A stretch of DNA of 64,000 nt. Source: Thermoproteota archaeon (lineage in GTDB: Archaea; Korarchaeota; Korarchaeia; Korarchaeales; Korarchaeaceae). Location: assembly GCA_027491435.1 (NCBI GenBank), contig JAOZFG010000035.1, positions 94,393-158,392 of the forward strand, written 5' to 3'. Position numbers and translations under genes: made by a program. Under the pieces are notes generated by a model. The model was not told the DNA's origin and ran no database searches. It saw nothing but the letters and a program-made list of their open reading frames with translations. Shown here piece after piece: positions 9,017 through 18,772 of the stretch (position 1 is its first letter; each line of letters starts with the position of its first letter).

Positions 9017-10044
9017 CGGTCAATAAGGTTTTACTCCCCGAGTTCCTCAAGTCCAAGCCCAACCTGAAGTTCCTGTTCACCGGAGGAAAGGGCGGAGTTG
9101 GCAAGACGGTATCGGCTGCTGGCTTGGCCTACAGGTTCTCCCAAGAGGGGAAGAGAACCTTGCTCGTCTCCTTAAACCCAGTCCACTCGTTGAGTAGCCT
9201 CTTCGCACAAGACCTTAAGGGAGGCGTCATAAAGCCCGTTGAAGGTGCTGAGAACCTCTTCGCCCTTGAGGTGGAGATAGACGACATAGTGGAGAAGTAC
9301 AAGAAGAACATAGCTAGGAGGCTCTCGGAGTTCCTGAAGTGGGCGGACATACCCCTTGACCCTAAGCCGTTCATAGACATAGCCACCACTAACCCGGCGT
9401 TCCAGGAGTCGGCCATGTTCGACAAGATGATGGACGTGGTCCTAGAGCAGGGAGAGGAGTTCGACGTGGTGGTCTTCGACACCGCGGCCGTAGCTAACGC
9501 GGCTAGGCTAATAGGTTTGAGTAAGATATATGGGCTCTGGCTTGAAAGGATGATAAAGAGCAGGGAAGAGGCTCTATCGCTCAGAGTTAAGCTGTCCTTC
9601 AGGAAGGAAAAGGTGATGGAGGAGATAAAGAAGGACCCGCTAATGGCAGATCTCATATCAATGCAGGAGAGGTTTAACAAGGTCAAGCAGATCCTGTTAA
9701 ACGAGGAGAAGACTGCTTTCTTCTTCGTGACGCTCCCCCTGGCCCTGCCCATAGCGGTGGTGAAGAGGTTCATAAAGATGGTAAGAGGGTTCGACATACC
9801 GGTGGGCGGCGTGATAGTCAACCAGATCATACCCAAGAAGGTAGCAGAGGCCACCACCAACGAGTACTTGAAGAACAAGTACAGGGAGCAGCTGGAGTAC
9901 ATGAGGATAATAGAGAGCGATTTAGGCGAGCTCGTTAGGTCCTACATACCTACTTACCCTGGGGAAGTTGTAGGGCTCGATATGCTGGCCAGGCTATCAG
10001 AAGACATGTTCACGTGGGTTCCTGACTTTCTAGATGAGCTTTAA
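9007..10044 (+). CDS. ArsA/Get3-family ATPase, copy 2
   Basis: FLFTGGKGGVGKTVSAAGLAYRF, SLNPVHSLSSLFAQDL, DTAAVANAARL. Confidence 0.88.
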   Translation: MVVTVNKVLLPEFLKSKPNLKFLFTGGKGGVGKTVSAAGLAYRFSQEGKRTLLVSLNPVHSLSSLFAQDLKGGVIKPVEGAENLFALEVEIDDIVEKYKKNIARRLSEFLKWADIPLDPKPFIDIATTNPAFQESAMFDKMMDVVLEQGEEFDVVVFDTAAVANAARLIGLSKIYGLWLERMIKSREEALSLRVKLSFRKEKVMEEIKKDPLMADLISMQERFNKVKQILLNEEKTAFFFVTLPLALPIAVVKRFIKMVRGFDIPVGGVIVNQIIPKKVAEATTNEYLKNKYREQLEYMRIIESDLGELVRSYIPTYPGEVVGLDMLARLSEDMFTWVPDFLDEL

Positions 10045-10741
10045 CGGGCTTAACCCTCACCCTTTCTTCTCCTGAGTAGACGAGCATCCTGTTTCCCCTG
10101 GCAAATCCTACCAGAGTGATATTGTAAAGCTTGCCCAGTCTGGCCGCCTGAGCTGTGACAGCTGCCTTACTGGCTGCGAACCCAACTGAGCCCTTCCTCA
10201 ATATACCAACTATCCCTCTGGTTATCCTGCAGGAGAGGGCTAGGAAGTGCTCTTCTGGGTTGTACTCCTTAAGGTACATTCTCCCTAAAATTTTGTAGAG
10301 GAGGGTGTGCCTGCTAACGTCCTCCATCACCTCCTTGACCTGACCAGACTTATCGAATATTCCCATTACGTGCGTGGCCCCAGTAACCTTGTGTACTCTA
10401 GAGGAAGCCATCAAGGAGTTCACAGCCTTGAGTATGACTTCAGAATCAAGGATGGGTGCCCTAATAGATCCCCCACTGCCGATCGGCTTGCCCTTGACGT
10501 TGATCAGGTAGGCGTCATCACCCTTTAGAACGCTGACCCTGCTAAGCTCCTCAAGGGAGTACCCATGATAGATAAGCATTCCCGCCACTAGATCCACTAC
10601 ATCCGTTGGTGAGCCGTAGATAGTAATGGAGCTTCCTCCAATTCTGAAGGTAAAAGTTACCTCATTTGCTAGAATGTCTTCTAATTCTCTAGAGGAGCCG
10701 TCAACTACCTCTATCACCTTTACCTTGGACGTAGGCTCCAA
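10010..10741 (-). CDS. FdhD-like protein (formate dehydrogenase accessory family homologue)
   Basis: THVMGIFDKSGQVKEVMEDVSRHTLLYKILG, SCRITRGIVGILRKGSVGFAASKAAVTAQAARLGKLYNITLVGFARGNRMLVYSG. Confidence 0.78.
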   Translation of the reverse strand: MEPTSKVKVIEVVDGSSRELEDILANEVTFTFRIGGSSITIYGSPTDVVDLVAGMLIYHGYSLEELSRVSVLKGDDAYLINVKGKPIGSGGSIRAPILDSEVILKAVNSLMASSRVHKVTGATHVMGIFDKSGQVKEVMEDVSRHTLLYKILGRMYLKEYNPEEHFLALSCRITRGIVGILRKGSVGFAASKAAVTAQAARLGKLYNITLVGFARGNRMLVYSGEERVRVKPVKAHLESQEPT

Positions 10742-11324
10742 CTAAATCACCCGCCTTCAGAAGGGCCCCTCCCAACACTAGCATAAGCTCTCCTCTCAAG
10801 AGTATTCCTTCTTCTCCCTTGCTCCTTATCGTCCCCAGGAGCAACCCGTAGATCAGGCCGCTGAGCCACAATTTAAGGGAGAGGTCTGATACCGTGACCC
10901 TGAGGAGGGAGGCGCTAACGTTGAGGAGAATTTGATTGAAAGTTCTCCAAATGATTATGAAAAACATGCTTGGAATTGCTGCTAATAACAGGGATATGGC
11001 AATCACTTTAATCCTCCTTAGAAGCTTCAGGTCGTGCACTGAGTATACGATCCTTGACCCCAGGTCGGATCCGCTTTTGAAGGCCAAGAACACGAACAGG
11101 GTGAACAAGGAGGGGGGCTTCACCGCTATCAAGGCGAGCAGGCCCACCAATATCCAGGAGAGAGTGTATATCAAATCTATTGCGTTTCTCTTAGCTAGCT
11201 TAGATCTTGTGACCTTAGCCACTGCCTTGCTAACCAACGACTGAATCAGGTAAGCCAGGGTGGGCAAGAAGTCCATCAAGCCCATTATCACAACTAGTAG
11301 GAAGAAAAGTACGTCAGCTAACAT
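10701..11324 (-). CDS. Multi-pass membrane protein of unknown function
   Basis: Several hydrophobic helices; overlaps the FdhD-like gene. Confidence 0.6.
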   Translation of the reverse strand: MLADVLFFLLVVIMGLMDFLPTLAYLIQSLVSKAVAKVTRSKLAKRNAIDLIYTLSWILVGLLALIAVKPPSLFTLFVFLAFKSGSDLGSRIVYSVHDLKLLRRIKVIAISLLLAAIPSMFFIIIWRTFNQILLNVSASLLRVTVSDLSLKLWLSGLIYGLLLGTIRSKGEEGILLRGELMLVLGGALLKAGDLVGAYVQGKGDRGS

Positions 11325-11373
11325 CGATAAACCTGGAACCTAAACATAAAAAGGGCTCCCTGGGCGTGATGAT

Positions 11374-11700
11374 ATGGATCTGGAGGAGGTCTTCGAAGAG
11401 ATCAGGGAGGTTCATAAGAGGGACCCTGAGAGTGCCCTCTCCCTGATGAAGTCCCTGGCCAAAGAGCTTAAGGAGAGGATTGCCGGTGACTGGGATGGTT
11501 CCGTTCCCCTCTCCCAGTACGCCAGCTCCAGGAAGTATCCGGACTTCTTTCACGAGATGGCTGACAGGATAGAGTGGTCCTTCAAGTTCGTGGAGGAAGC
11601 TACTATTAACGAGCTGTTGATGGCCCTTTCCTCACTAGGATTTCTCATGGAGGTTTACAGGAGGTTGGGGGAAAGTTCAAAAAAGGCTTCAAGTAGATAA
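11374..11700 (+). CDS. Small helical hypothetical protein
   Basis: Coding ORF MDLEEVFEEIREVHKRDPESALSLMKSLAKEL...; upstream of membrane protein genes. Confidence 0.6.
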   Translation: MDLEEVFEEIREVHKRDPESALSLMKSLAKELKERIAGDWDGSVPLSQYASSRKYPDFFHEMADRIEWSFKFVEEATINELLMALSSLGFLMEVYRRLGESSKKASSR

Positions 11701-11715
11701 AGGAGGAGGGTCCAT

Positions 11716-12423
11716 ATGAGCGAGTGGGAAGGCTTCGACTTTGAAGAGGAGGAAGAGATCAGCTATGGTTTCTCGGACTACCTGTTGGCGCCAATAAAGT
11801 TCGCCTCAGGAACCTTTAAGGCCGTGAGGCAGAAGCCCAAGCTCACCTACTGGATAGCTCTTCTGCTCATAGCCACGCTATTCGCTTTGATTCCATCTTA
11901 CATACAGGCCTCTAAGGTAGAGATCAAGGTAGTAGGGGAGGGAGTAAGCGAGGACGTGATCAAAATGGTGGAGGCCACTCAAGAGATGTTCATGAAGAAC
12001 CCAGCCTTCCTGGGAATCACCATATTCATCTCCTCCCTGATAATACAGCTCGTCGGAGGAGTCGTCTACTTCCTCATCAGCAAGGTCATGGGAGGTGAGG
12101 GCTCCTTCAGCTCCCACCTGATGGTTGTGGGCATGACTTCCGTTCCTACAATAGTGATGAGCTTGCTGGAGATACCTTTCTTCATGACCTCGCCGCCCAT
12201 TCAAATAACTATAGATCTGAGAACCGGAAAGAGCCAGGGGGCTGTGGCGAGCGATCCCATGCTTCAGGTGCTCTCAATGTTAATGGCCCTCTGGTCAGCG
12301 GCCGTAATATACTACGGAGCCAAGTATACTTCTAAGCTGGACAGCGATGAGAAGGCCTTGATCGTGGCCTTCATCATGTACCTGGTGCTCATCCTTCCGG
12401 TCATCCTCTCCCTGGTGATCTGA
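11716..12423 (+). CDS. Yip1-like multi-pass membrane protein
   Basis: LLAPIKFASGTFKAVRQKPKLTYWIALLLIATLFALIP... with further TM segments. Confidence 0.65.
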   Translation: MSEWEGFDFEEEEEISYGFSDYLLAPIKFASGTFKAVRQKPKLTYWIALLLIATLFALIPSYIQASKVEIKVVGEGVSEDVIKMVEATQEMFMKNPAFLGITIFISSLIIQLVGGVVYFLISKVMGGEGSFSSHLMVVGMTSVPTIVMSLLEIPFFMTSPPIQITIDLRTGKSQGAVASDPMLQVLSMLMALWSAAVIYYGAKYTSKLDSDEKALIVAFIMYLVLILPVILSLVI

Positions 12424-13826
12424 TGAGGTTAGACGCCCCCTTGGGATTGAGGGTCCTAGCACACCTGGTGGACCTGTTGCCGATAACGCTACTCTACATT
12501 GCAGCCTACCTGGCCTTAGGTGAGACCACCTCCTTCCTGGCGCTATCAATTTTAGGCTCAGTTCTGGTGCTCTCTATCGTGCTTTACTTCTCCCTGTTCG
12601 AGGCGTTCTTCTCGACTACCCCTGGGAAGAAGTTGATGAACCTGTACGTCATATCAGCAGATCCCATCGGCCCCCTGGCCCCGAGACAGGCGTTCGTCAG
12701 GAACGTACTTAGGTTCACGGACATCTTCCTGCTTTACCTACCCACCTTTCTGATCAAGAGGAGGATAGGCGATCTTTTGGCTGGAACTGCCGTGGTCTCA
12801 GATGAGCTAGCTACCCTGAAAGTGAGGGGCTTTGAGGAAAGCATAGCTGAGGCCCTCCTCCCTATAGTTGAGAGTAAGCTTGAGAGAACTGATGAGGTAA
12901 CTAAGTCCAAGCTCCTGGAGTTGAGCAGTAAAGCGGAGGTGCCTCCCTTTGTAGAGTCCTTGGACACGACGGATGAGGTAAAGAGGGTGCTGGCCGCCAT
13001 AATTCAGTGGCCTGATAAGTTCAAGAGGGCCTTCACCCCTAAGGAACTATCTCAGACTTACAAGGTGGCATCTCAACTAGCTTATAGGCCTGAGGATAGG
13101 GAGGAGCTACTCGAGATAGCTAAAGCTGTGGAGGCCCTACAACTGACCAAGAGGAGGCCGAAACCCGGTTTATCAGTCAGATCCCTTGGCAGGGCTCCGG
13201 TTGAGTTCAGGCCCTTAATACCATATTTCCTGTTGTCAGCCGCCCTTTTGTTAACTATATCATATCTGGCAGCCATACTAAGACCAGACCCCCTGATTAA
13301 GGCTCTAAGGGAACTCTTCGGGACGACAGACAGGAGAGCCTTAGCCAACACGGCCTACGTCTTCTCTGTGATATTCCTCAACAACATGAGGGTTGTCCTA
13401 CTGATACTAGGGCTAAGCCCAACCGTGGTGATACCCCTACTCATGCTACTGGTCAACGGAATGACAATAGGCGGGCTTCTAGGAACTTATGCAGCTCAAG
13501 GAAAGGCCCTTCAGGCCATACTGCTCATACTCCCTCATGGAGTCCCTGAGCTCACGGCCATCTTTATAGTCACGGCCCTCTCACTTAAGGCGGCTAAGAT
13601 AGTGATACTTCCGCCGAAAATAGGCAGGGTTAAAGCCCTAAGGGAGCTTTTCCTGGGAAGCCTTGAAATACTGGCCGTGGCCACTGCGCTTATACTCTAC
13701 GCGGCTGTGATAGAGGCGGCGATCACCAAACCGCTCTCATCAGATCCCATGAAGGGAGTTGCCTTCTCCCTGGCGGAGGCTCTAGTAATTTACTTCTTCT
13801 TGCTGAAGGCTAGAAACTCCTCTTAA
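12423..13826 (+). CDS. RDD-domain / SpoIIM (DUF95)-like fusion membrane protein
   Basis: N-term LGLRVLAHLVDLLPITLLYIAAYLAL...TPGKKLMNLYVIS (RDD); C-term YVFSVIFLNNMRVVLLILGLSPTVVIPLLMLLVNGMTIGGLLG...LPHGVPELTAIFI (SpoIIM). Confidence 0.75.
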   Translation: MRLDAPLGLRVLAHLVDLLPITLLYIAAYLALGETTSFLALSILGSVLVLSIVLYFSLFEAFFSTTPGKKLMNLYVISADPIGPLAPRQAFVRNVLRFTDIFLLYLPTFLIKRRIGDLLAGTAVVSDELATLKVRGFEESIAEALLPIVESKLERTDEVTKSKLLELSSKAEVPPFVESLDTTDEVKRVLAAIIQWPDKFKRAFTPKELSQTYKVASQLAYRPEDREELLEIAKAVEALQLTKRRPKPGLSVRSLGRAPVEFRPLIPYFLLSAALLLTISYLAAILRPDPLIKALRELFGTTDRRALANTAYVFSVIFLNNMRVVLLILGLSPTVVIPLLMLLVNGMTIGGLLGTYAAQGKALQAILLILPHGVPELTAIFIVTALSLKAAKIVILPPKIGRVKALRELFLGSLEILAVATALILYAAVIEAAITKPLSSDPMKGVAFSLAEALVIYFFLLKARNSS

Positions 13827-14637
13827 CGGCGAATTCGGCTATTTTCCTTAACTTTTCTTTAGCTTCGCTATCCTCAAGAGGTTCAAGCCCTCTAAACGCT
13901 TTCTCTATGAAATTATCGGCCAACTCGCTCAAGAAGCCTAGGTCACCTTCCCTTACTAATGAGGAGAGTTCCCTCTCTCCTCCCCAGTCCAGGAGGTCGT
14001 CTTTTATCTGGTAAGCCAATCCTAGGTACCTGCCGTAAGAGGCCATGTTATCGGCCAAGTCTACCCTACCAGCGATTATGGCGCCTAGTCTTGATGATGC
14101 TTCAAAGAGGGTTGCCGTTTTAAGCTCCAGGACCTTTAAGTAGTCGTCTAGGCTTATGGGTTCCCCCTCCCTCATAAGCCTGACCTCCAACAATTCTCCC
14201 TCTGCCATTCTCTTGGAGGCCCAGGAGAGAACTTCCCCGACCTGCTTGTTCTCATACATGCTAGCTACCCTCAACACGAGGGCTAGGATGAAGTCAGCGG
14301 CCAGAATTGCCATCTCCTTACCGTTATCGACGTGAAAGGCGTTCTTCCCCCTCCTCTCAACGTCACCGTCTATTAGGTCGTCATGTATGAGGGAGGCCGT
14401 GTGAATGAGTTCTATGGCCACAGCTGCAGGCTCCGGATTGCCCTTGCCTCCGCAGGCCTCGTGAGACAGCAACAGTATTATTGGCCTGACCCTCTTCCCC
14501 CCTCTCATGAATTTCATCAAGGGGTTGAAAAAGAGGGAGTCCTTCTCCTGAGCCATCAACTCATCTAAAGCTTCGTTCACTCTCTTGGCGTACGGTTCCA
14601 ATGATTTTAGCAAGCGTTCCATGTCACTTGTCTGCAC
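13810..14637 (-). CDS. Polyprenyl (geranylgeranyl-type) diphosphate synthase
   Basis: GGKRVRPIILLLSHEA, IHTASLIHDDLIDGDVERRG, YQIKDDLLDWGG. Confidence 0.87.
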   Translation of the reverse strand: MQTSDMERLLKSLEPYAKRVNEALDELMAQEKDSLFFNPLMKFMRGGKRVRPIILLLSHEACGGKGNPEPAAVAIELIHTASLIHDDLIDGDVERRGKNAFHVDNGKEMAILAADFILALVLRVASMYENKQVGEVLSWASKRMAEGELLEVRLMREGEPISLDDYLKVLELKTATLFEASSRLGAIIAGRVDLADNMASYGRYLGLAYQIKDDLLDWGGERELSSLVREGDLGFLSELADNFIEKAFRGLEPLEDSEAKEKLRKIAEFAVKRSF

Positions 14638-14661
14638 AGTCTGTTCCCCGGGAAGGGCCCC

Positions 14662-15405
14662 CTACTCTTCTATAAGTATGCTCCTCCTCTTAACGACTCT
14701 GTCGGCGTACACCACTATTCCATTATCCGTAATTTCGAAGGGATGCCTCTTCATCGAGTGCGCTGTTCCCCTCATCTTCCAAACTATTAGGCTCCTCACT
14801 AGCTCCCCATCCCATTCGTCTAGGTCGAGCCTTATGATCCCGTCGGCGGCGTGTTCCACCCCAGGTCCTCCGAATCCCCTCTCCGTGACGCCGACCTGGC
14901 TTATTAGGATTGAAGTTGTGCCCATCCCAGAGAGCACCTTCTTGAGCAGGAGCACGGTCTTCCTGGCCACCACCGGCTTAGTTAAGTAGAGGGCAGTGAC
15001 AGAGTCTACTACCACCCTCTCAGCTCCAACTTCCTCTATAGCCCTCCTTAACTGGTCTATGAGCGAGTGAACGTCCTCAGGGTCGGCGACCACGTACTTC
15101 TCCCTCTTAGCCGCAGCCCCTATTCCTCCTGTGTAAGCGTCAACTATGGCAAACTTGCCCTCCTCCTCGAAGGGCCTAGGGTCCCAACCGAAGGCCGACA
15201 TGTTTATCCTCACCTGTACTGGGTGCTCCTCCAATGCAACGTAAACGCTGCCTTGACCCTCTTTAAGCCCGTTGTACAGGTACTGCATACCGAAGATCGT
15301 CTTGCCGGTTCCAGGCCCTCCTGACAAGAGGACTACGTTCCTCTCAGGTATCCCACCTTTTAGGATTTCATCCATCCCAGGTATCCCTGTCTTTATCCTC
15401 CTCAA
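14662..15405 (-). CDS. Single-domain KaiC/RadA-like ATPase
   Basis: [51 protein letters not shown]. Confidence 0.85.
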   Translation of the reverse strand: MRRIKTGIPGMDEILKGGIPERNVVLLSGGPGTGKTIFGMQYLYNGLKEGQGSVYVALEEHPVQVRINMSAFGWDPRPFEEEGKFAIVDAYTGGIGAAAKREKYVVADPEDVHSLIDQLRRAIEEVGAERVVVDSVTALYLTKPVVARKTVLLLKKVLSGMGTTSILISQVGVTERGFGGPGVEHAADGIIRLDLDEWDGELVRSLIVWKMRGTAHSMKRHPFEITDNGIVVYADRVVKRRSILIEE

Positions 15406-15457
15406 ACTGTCACCCCCTATAATCAGGCTTAATAAGATTAAAGTTACGTGGTTCTAG

Positions 15458-16843
15458 GTGATCCTCTTGAAGCCCTTTCCGAATGAAGGGAAGGACCTGA
15501 CTGGCGCCCTGAGGAGGGGCGAAATAACAGTAGCCGTGTATGGGCTTGGACATGTGGGCGCCCCTCTCTTGGCAGCTTGGTTACTCGCTGGGGCTAGGGG
15601 AATAGGGGTTGACGTCGACCCAGAGAAGGTCGACTTGGTGAACTCAGGTAAGAGCCCGGTTATGGAGCCCGGGGTCGATGAGGTTTTCAGTAAGGCCGTC
15701 GAGGAGGGCAGATTAAGGGCGACTACCTCTGGCGCTGACGCCGCCAGCGAGTCGGACGTCATGTTGATAGCGGTGCCCACCAAGCTCTCCGGGGACGGGT
15801 GGCCCAGGAAACCTGACTTAACGCATGTTAAGGAGGTGGCTAGGGAAATAGGGAAAGGGCTTCAAAAGGGTGATTTAGTGATCTTGGAGAGTAGTTCACC
15901 CCCAGGGACCACTAGAAAAGTTCTCAAGCCCATTTTAGAGGATGAAAGCGGGCTTAAGGCGGAGGAGGATTTTGGTTTGGTGTACAGTCCGGAGAGGATA
16001 GCTGAGGGGAGGGCCCTTAAGGACATAGTCGAATCCTACCCCAAAGTAATAGGGGGGATAGGACCTAAGAGCTCGGCTACGGCCTCTGAACTCTATGGGG
16101 TGATCGCATCCAAGGGCGTTATAGAGGTCAGCAACGACCTAGTTGCTGAGTTCGAGAAGTTGGCTGAGGGAATTTACAGGGACGTCAACATAGCTTTAGC
16201 AAACGAGTTAGCCGAGCTTTGCAGGGTTTTGGGCATAGATTATGATGAGGTCAGGTTGGCCGCTAATAGTCAGCCCTACTCTCACCTTCACAGGCCCGGA
16301 ACTGGAGTGGGAGGGCTCTGCATCCCTGTTTACCCCCACTTCCTGGCCTGGGTCGCCAACGAGAATTCAGTAAAGCTGGAGTTGGTTAAGACGGGCAGGA
16401 GGATAAATGAGGAGATGCCGAGGAGGGTTGCTGAACTGGTGGAGCAGGGGATGGAGAGGCTCGGGCTTAAGTATGAGGTCTCTATACTGGGGCTGGCTTT
16501 CAGGGGAGATGTAGCTGATTCGAGGCTCTCCCCAACCTACGACCTGATAAAGGAACTGCAGGATAGAGGGATTTCCGTGAAGGTTGTACACGATCCCCTG
16601 ATAGCAGAAGATCCCCTGCTCGAGGAGCTGGGGGTTGGACTCACCAAGGAGCTAGAGAAGGCGCTCAAGGCGCCCGCTGTGGTTATCTCGACGGATCACT
16701 CCCAGTACAGGATGAAGGCCAGCGAGTTCTTCGGGATGGGTGAGTTCATCCTCCTGGTGGACGGCAGACACGTCATAGAGGTTGATGAAGTTCCTAGGGG
16801 GAAGGCCTACGTTGGGGTGGGAAGGCCCTGGATCATCCCCTGA
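15458..16843 (+). CDS. UDP-N-acetyl-D-mannosamine dehydrogenase-like nucleotide sugar dehydrogenase
   Basis: VAVYGLGHVGAPLLAAWLLAGARGIGVDVDPEKV, SSSPPGTTRKVL, PGTGVGGLCIPVYPHFL, LGLAFRGDVADSRLSPTYDL. Confidence 0.87.
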   Translation: MILLKPFPNEGKDLTGALRRGEITVAVYGLGHVGAPLLAAWLLAGARGIGVDVDPEKVDLVNSGKSPVMEPGVDEVFSKAVEEGRLRATTSGADAASESDVMLIAVPTKLSGDGWPRKPDLTHVKEVAREIGKGLQKGDLVILESSSPPGTTRKVLKPILEDESGLKAEEDFGLVYSPERIAEGRALKDIVESYPKVIGGIGPKSSATASELYGVIASKGVIEVSNDLVAEFEKLAEGIYRDVNIALANELAELCRVLGIDYDEVRLAANSQPYSHLHRPGTGVGGLCIPVYPHFLAWVANENSVKLELVKTGRRINEEMPRRVAELVEQGMERLGLKYEVSILGLAFRGDVADSRLSPTYDLIKELQDRGISVKVVHDPLIAEDPLLEELGVGLTKELEKALKAPAVVISTDHSQYRMKASEFFGMGEFILLVDGRHVIEVDEVPRGKAYVGVGRPWIIP

Positions 16844-17420
16844 GGAGCCTCCTCACGAAGCTTATGGTGAATATCTCCAGCAAAGACTCCATGGCTGCCA
16901 AGGCCCCCCACAAGTCAACTTCAGAGGCCACCACTGGCCCATGTCTCCTTATTATCACGGCGTTCACGCCTGACATGGCAGAAGCCACTGCCTCCGCAAG
17001 CTCCTCAGTTCCGTATGGCCTCCAACCTATCACCTTAACCCCTTTGAGCAGTATTTTCGCCTCTTCAGTCCAGTCCCTCTCCTCAAATAGTTCTGAGGAG
17101 GTGAAGAGGTTCGCCATTCCCGTTATTAGGGGGTGATGGCAGTGGAGAACGGCCTTGACGTCCGGCCTCCTCTTGTATATTTGGAGGTGCATCCTCCACT
17201 CAGAGCTCGGCTTTCCTCCCCTAGGATCGCCATCCCACGTCACGAAAACCACGTCCTCAGGGCTCAGGTTCCCCTTGAATTTGCCTGATGGGGTTATATA
17301 GATCCCGTCGTCGGCCCTTATGCTAGCGTTTCCTCCAGCTCCAGTGGTTAGCCCCTTGAGGTGGGCTACCCTCATAACTTCAGCTACCTCGTCGGGATTC
17401 ACCATGTGTAGCCCCACCAC
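16833..17420 (-). CDS. Class II aldolase (fuculose-phosphate aldolase-like)
   Basis: GLTTGAGGNASIRADDGIYITPSG, VLHCHHPLITGMA, IIRRHGPVV. Confidence 0.85.
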   Translation of the reverse strand: MVGLHMVNPDEVAEVMRVAHLKGLTTGAGGNASIRADDGIYITPSGKFKGNLSPEDVVFVTWDGDPRGGKPSSEWRMHLQIYKRRPDVKAVLHCHHPLITGMANLFTSSELFEERDWTEEAKILLKGVKVIGWRPYGTEELAEAVASAMSGVNAVIIRRHGPVVASEVDLWGALAAMESLLEIFTISFVRRLLRG

Positions 17421-18091
17421 CAGTACTCTGGGTAACGCCCTTGCCTATACATCCTTACCCTGTCCCTAAGGGGGAGCGACATTACCACTCCAGCTATAAA
17501 GCCGCCTATGTGGGCCCAATAGGCTACCCCTGTCCTCTCCCCTATTAAGGCTGGTATCAACTGCCAGAGGAACCAGAAGCCTATGTAGTACTTAGCGGGA
17601 ATTCTCTCGACCACCACGTAGAAGTAGATGAATACGAGCGTGAGTATGTTGGCCTCCGGGTAAAATATCATGTAAGCCCCCAGGACCCCGCTTATAGCAC
17701 CGGATGCGCCGACCGCAGGTATCATGGAGGTGGGGAACATGACCGTGTGGAGGAGATCTGCTGCTAACCCGGAAATGAGGTAGAAGATCAGGTACTGCAC
17801 TTTGCCATAGGCCGCCTCCACGTTGTCCCCGAATATGTAGAGGTAGAGCATGTTGCCTATTAGGTGAAGCCACCCCCCGTGCATGAACATGGAGGTGAAG
17901 AGCCTGTAGAAGTTGGCCGAGGGGTTGTCCAGGAAAAGGGCTGGTATGTACCCGTACTCGTATATGAGGTACTGGAACCTGTCGGGCCCGCCGGCTATCT
18001 GCCATAGGAACACTATCACGTTGGCTGCGATGAGCATATAGGTGACGTAAGGGGTCTCGGGACTAGGGTTTTCATCCCTATACGGTATCAA
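17399..18091 (-). CDS. Rhomboid-family intramembrane serine protease
   Basis: RLFTSMFMHGGWLHLIGNMLYLYIFGDNVE, GASGAISGVLGAY, WAHIGGFIAG. Confidence 0.92.
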   Translation of the reverse strand: MIPYRDENPSPETPYVTYMLIAANVIVFLWQIAGGPDRFQYLIYEYGYIPALFLDNPSANFYRLFTSMFMHGGWLHLIGNMLYLYIFGDNVEAAYGKVQYLIFYLISGLAADLLHTVMFPTSMIPAVGASGAISGVLGAYMIFYPEANILTLVFIYFYVVVERIPAKYYIGFWFLWQLIPALIGERTGVAYWAHIGGFIAGVVMSLPLRDRVRMYRQGRYPEYWWWGYTW

Positions 18092-18181
18092 CTCAGAACC
18101 TCCCGGGCTCAGCTGACTCTCTTAAGGGCATCGAAGCCCTCTTGCCGAATAGTCATCATCGCCTAGTAAGTAGAGGGCCTC

Positions 18182-18195
18182 AATAAAAAAATAAT
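18182..18195 (-). terminator. Poly-T terminator downstream of kor gamma gene
   Basis: Minus strand ATTATTTTTTTATTG directly after stop at 18209. Confidence 0.5.
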
Positions 18196-18208
18196 GTGAT
18201 GGGAAGAG

Positions 18209-18772
18209 CTACATCCCCTTTATCAGTTTAACGAGTTCCTTTCCTACTTCCCTTCCCCTTCTGGCGGCCTTTATATTCAGGTCTATGAACTGGGGCTTAA
18301 CAAGCATCCTTATCGCTTCTTCTAAGTTTTCAAGCGGAATTATCTCGATGGCCTCGGTAAGGACGCCCAGCATGAACATGTTAGCCACTATTCTATGGCC
18401 TAGCTTTTCAGCCTCATCTGTGGCGGGAACCTTGAATATGAGCCTGGCCTTCCCCTCTACAGGGTCAAAGTACTTGATCATTGAGGAGTCGGCAATTATA
18501 ACGGTCTTTGAGATGTCGTACCTCTTGGAGAACCTGTTCAAAGAGTCCTGATTCATAACGACCCAGAAGTCGGGGGATATCACCTTGGGGTAGTCTATCT
18601 CTTCATCCGAGATAACTACTTCAGACCTAGTGGACCCCAGCCTGGCCTCAGGCCCGTAGGTGTAGGTGGACGCTGCAAAGTAATTGCTGAGCACCGTAGC
18701 TTGAGCTAAGACAGCGCCTGACAGAACTATTCCCTGACCTCCAAAACCGGACAGCATTATTTCAATCCTCAA
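18209..18772 (-). CDS. korC: 2-oxoacid:ferredoxin oxidoreductase, gamma subunit
   Basis: MRIEIMLSGFGGQGIVLSGAVLAQA, TYGPEARLGSTRSEVVIS. Confidence 0.9.
   Translation of the reverse strand: MRIEIMLSGFGGQGIVLSGAVLAQATVLSNYFAASTYTYGPEARLGSTRSEVVISDEEIDYPKVISPDFWVVMNQDSLNRFSKRYDISKTVIIADSSMIKYFDPVEGKARLIFKVPATDEAEKLGHRIVANMFMLGVLTEAIEIIPLENLEEAIRMLVKPQFIDLNIKAARRGREVGKELVKLIKGM

Noticed and set aside
9129-9902. 257-aa minus-strand ORF antisense to the second ArsA-like gene
   Set aside because: Ser/Thr/Leu-rich shadow translation of a well-supported CDS; no independent motif or start context.
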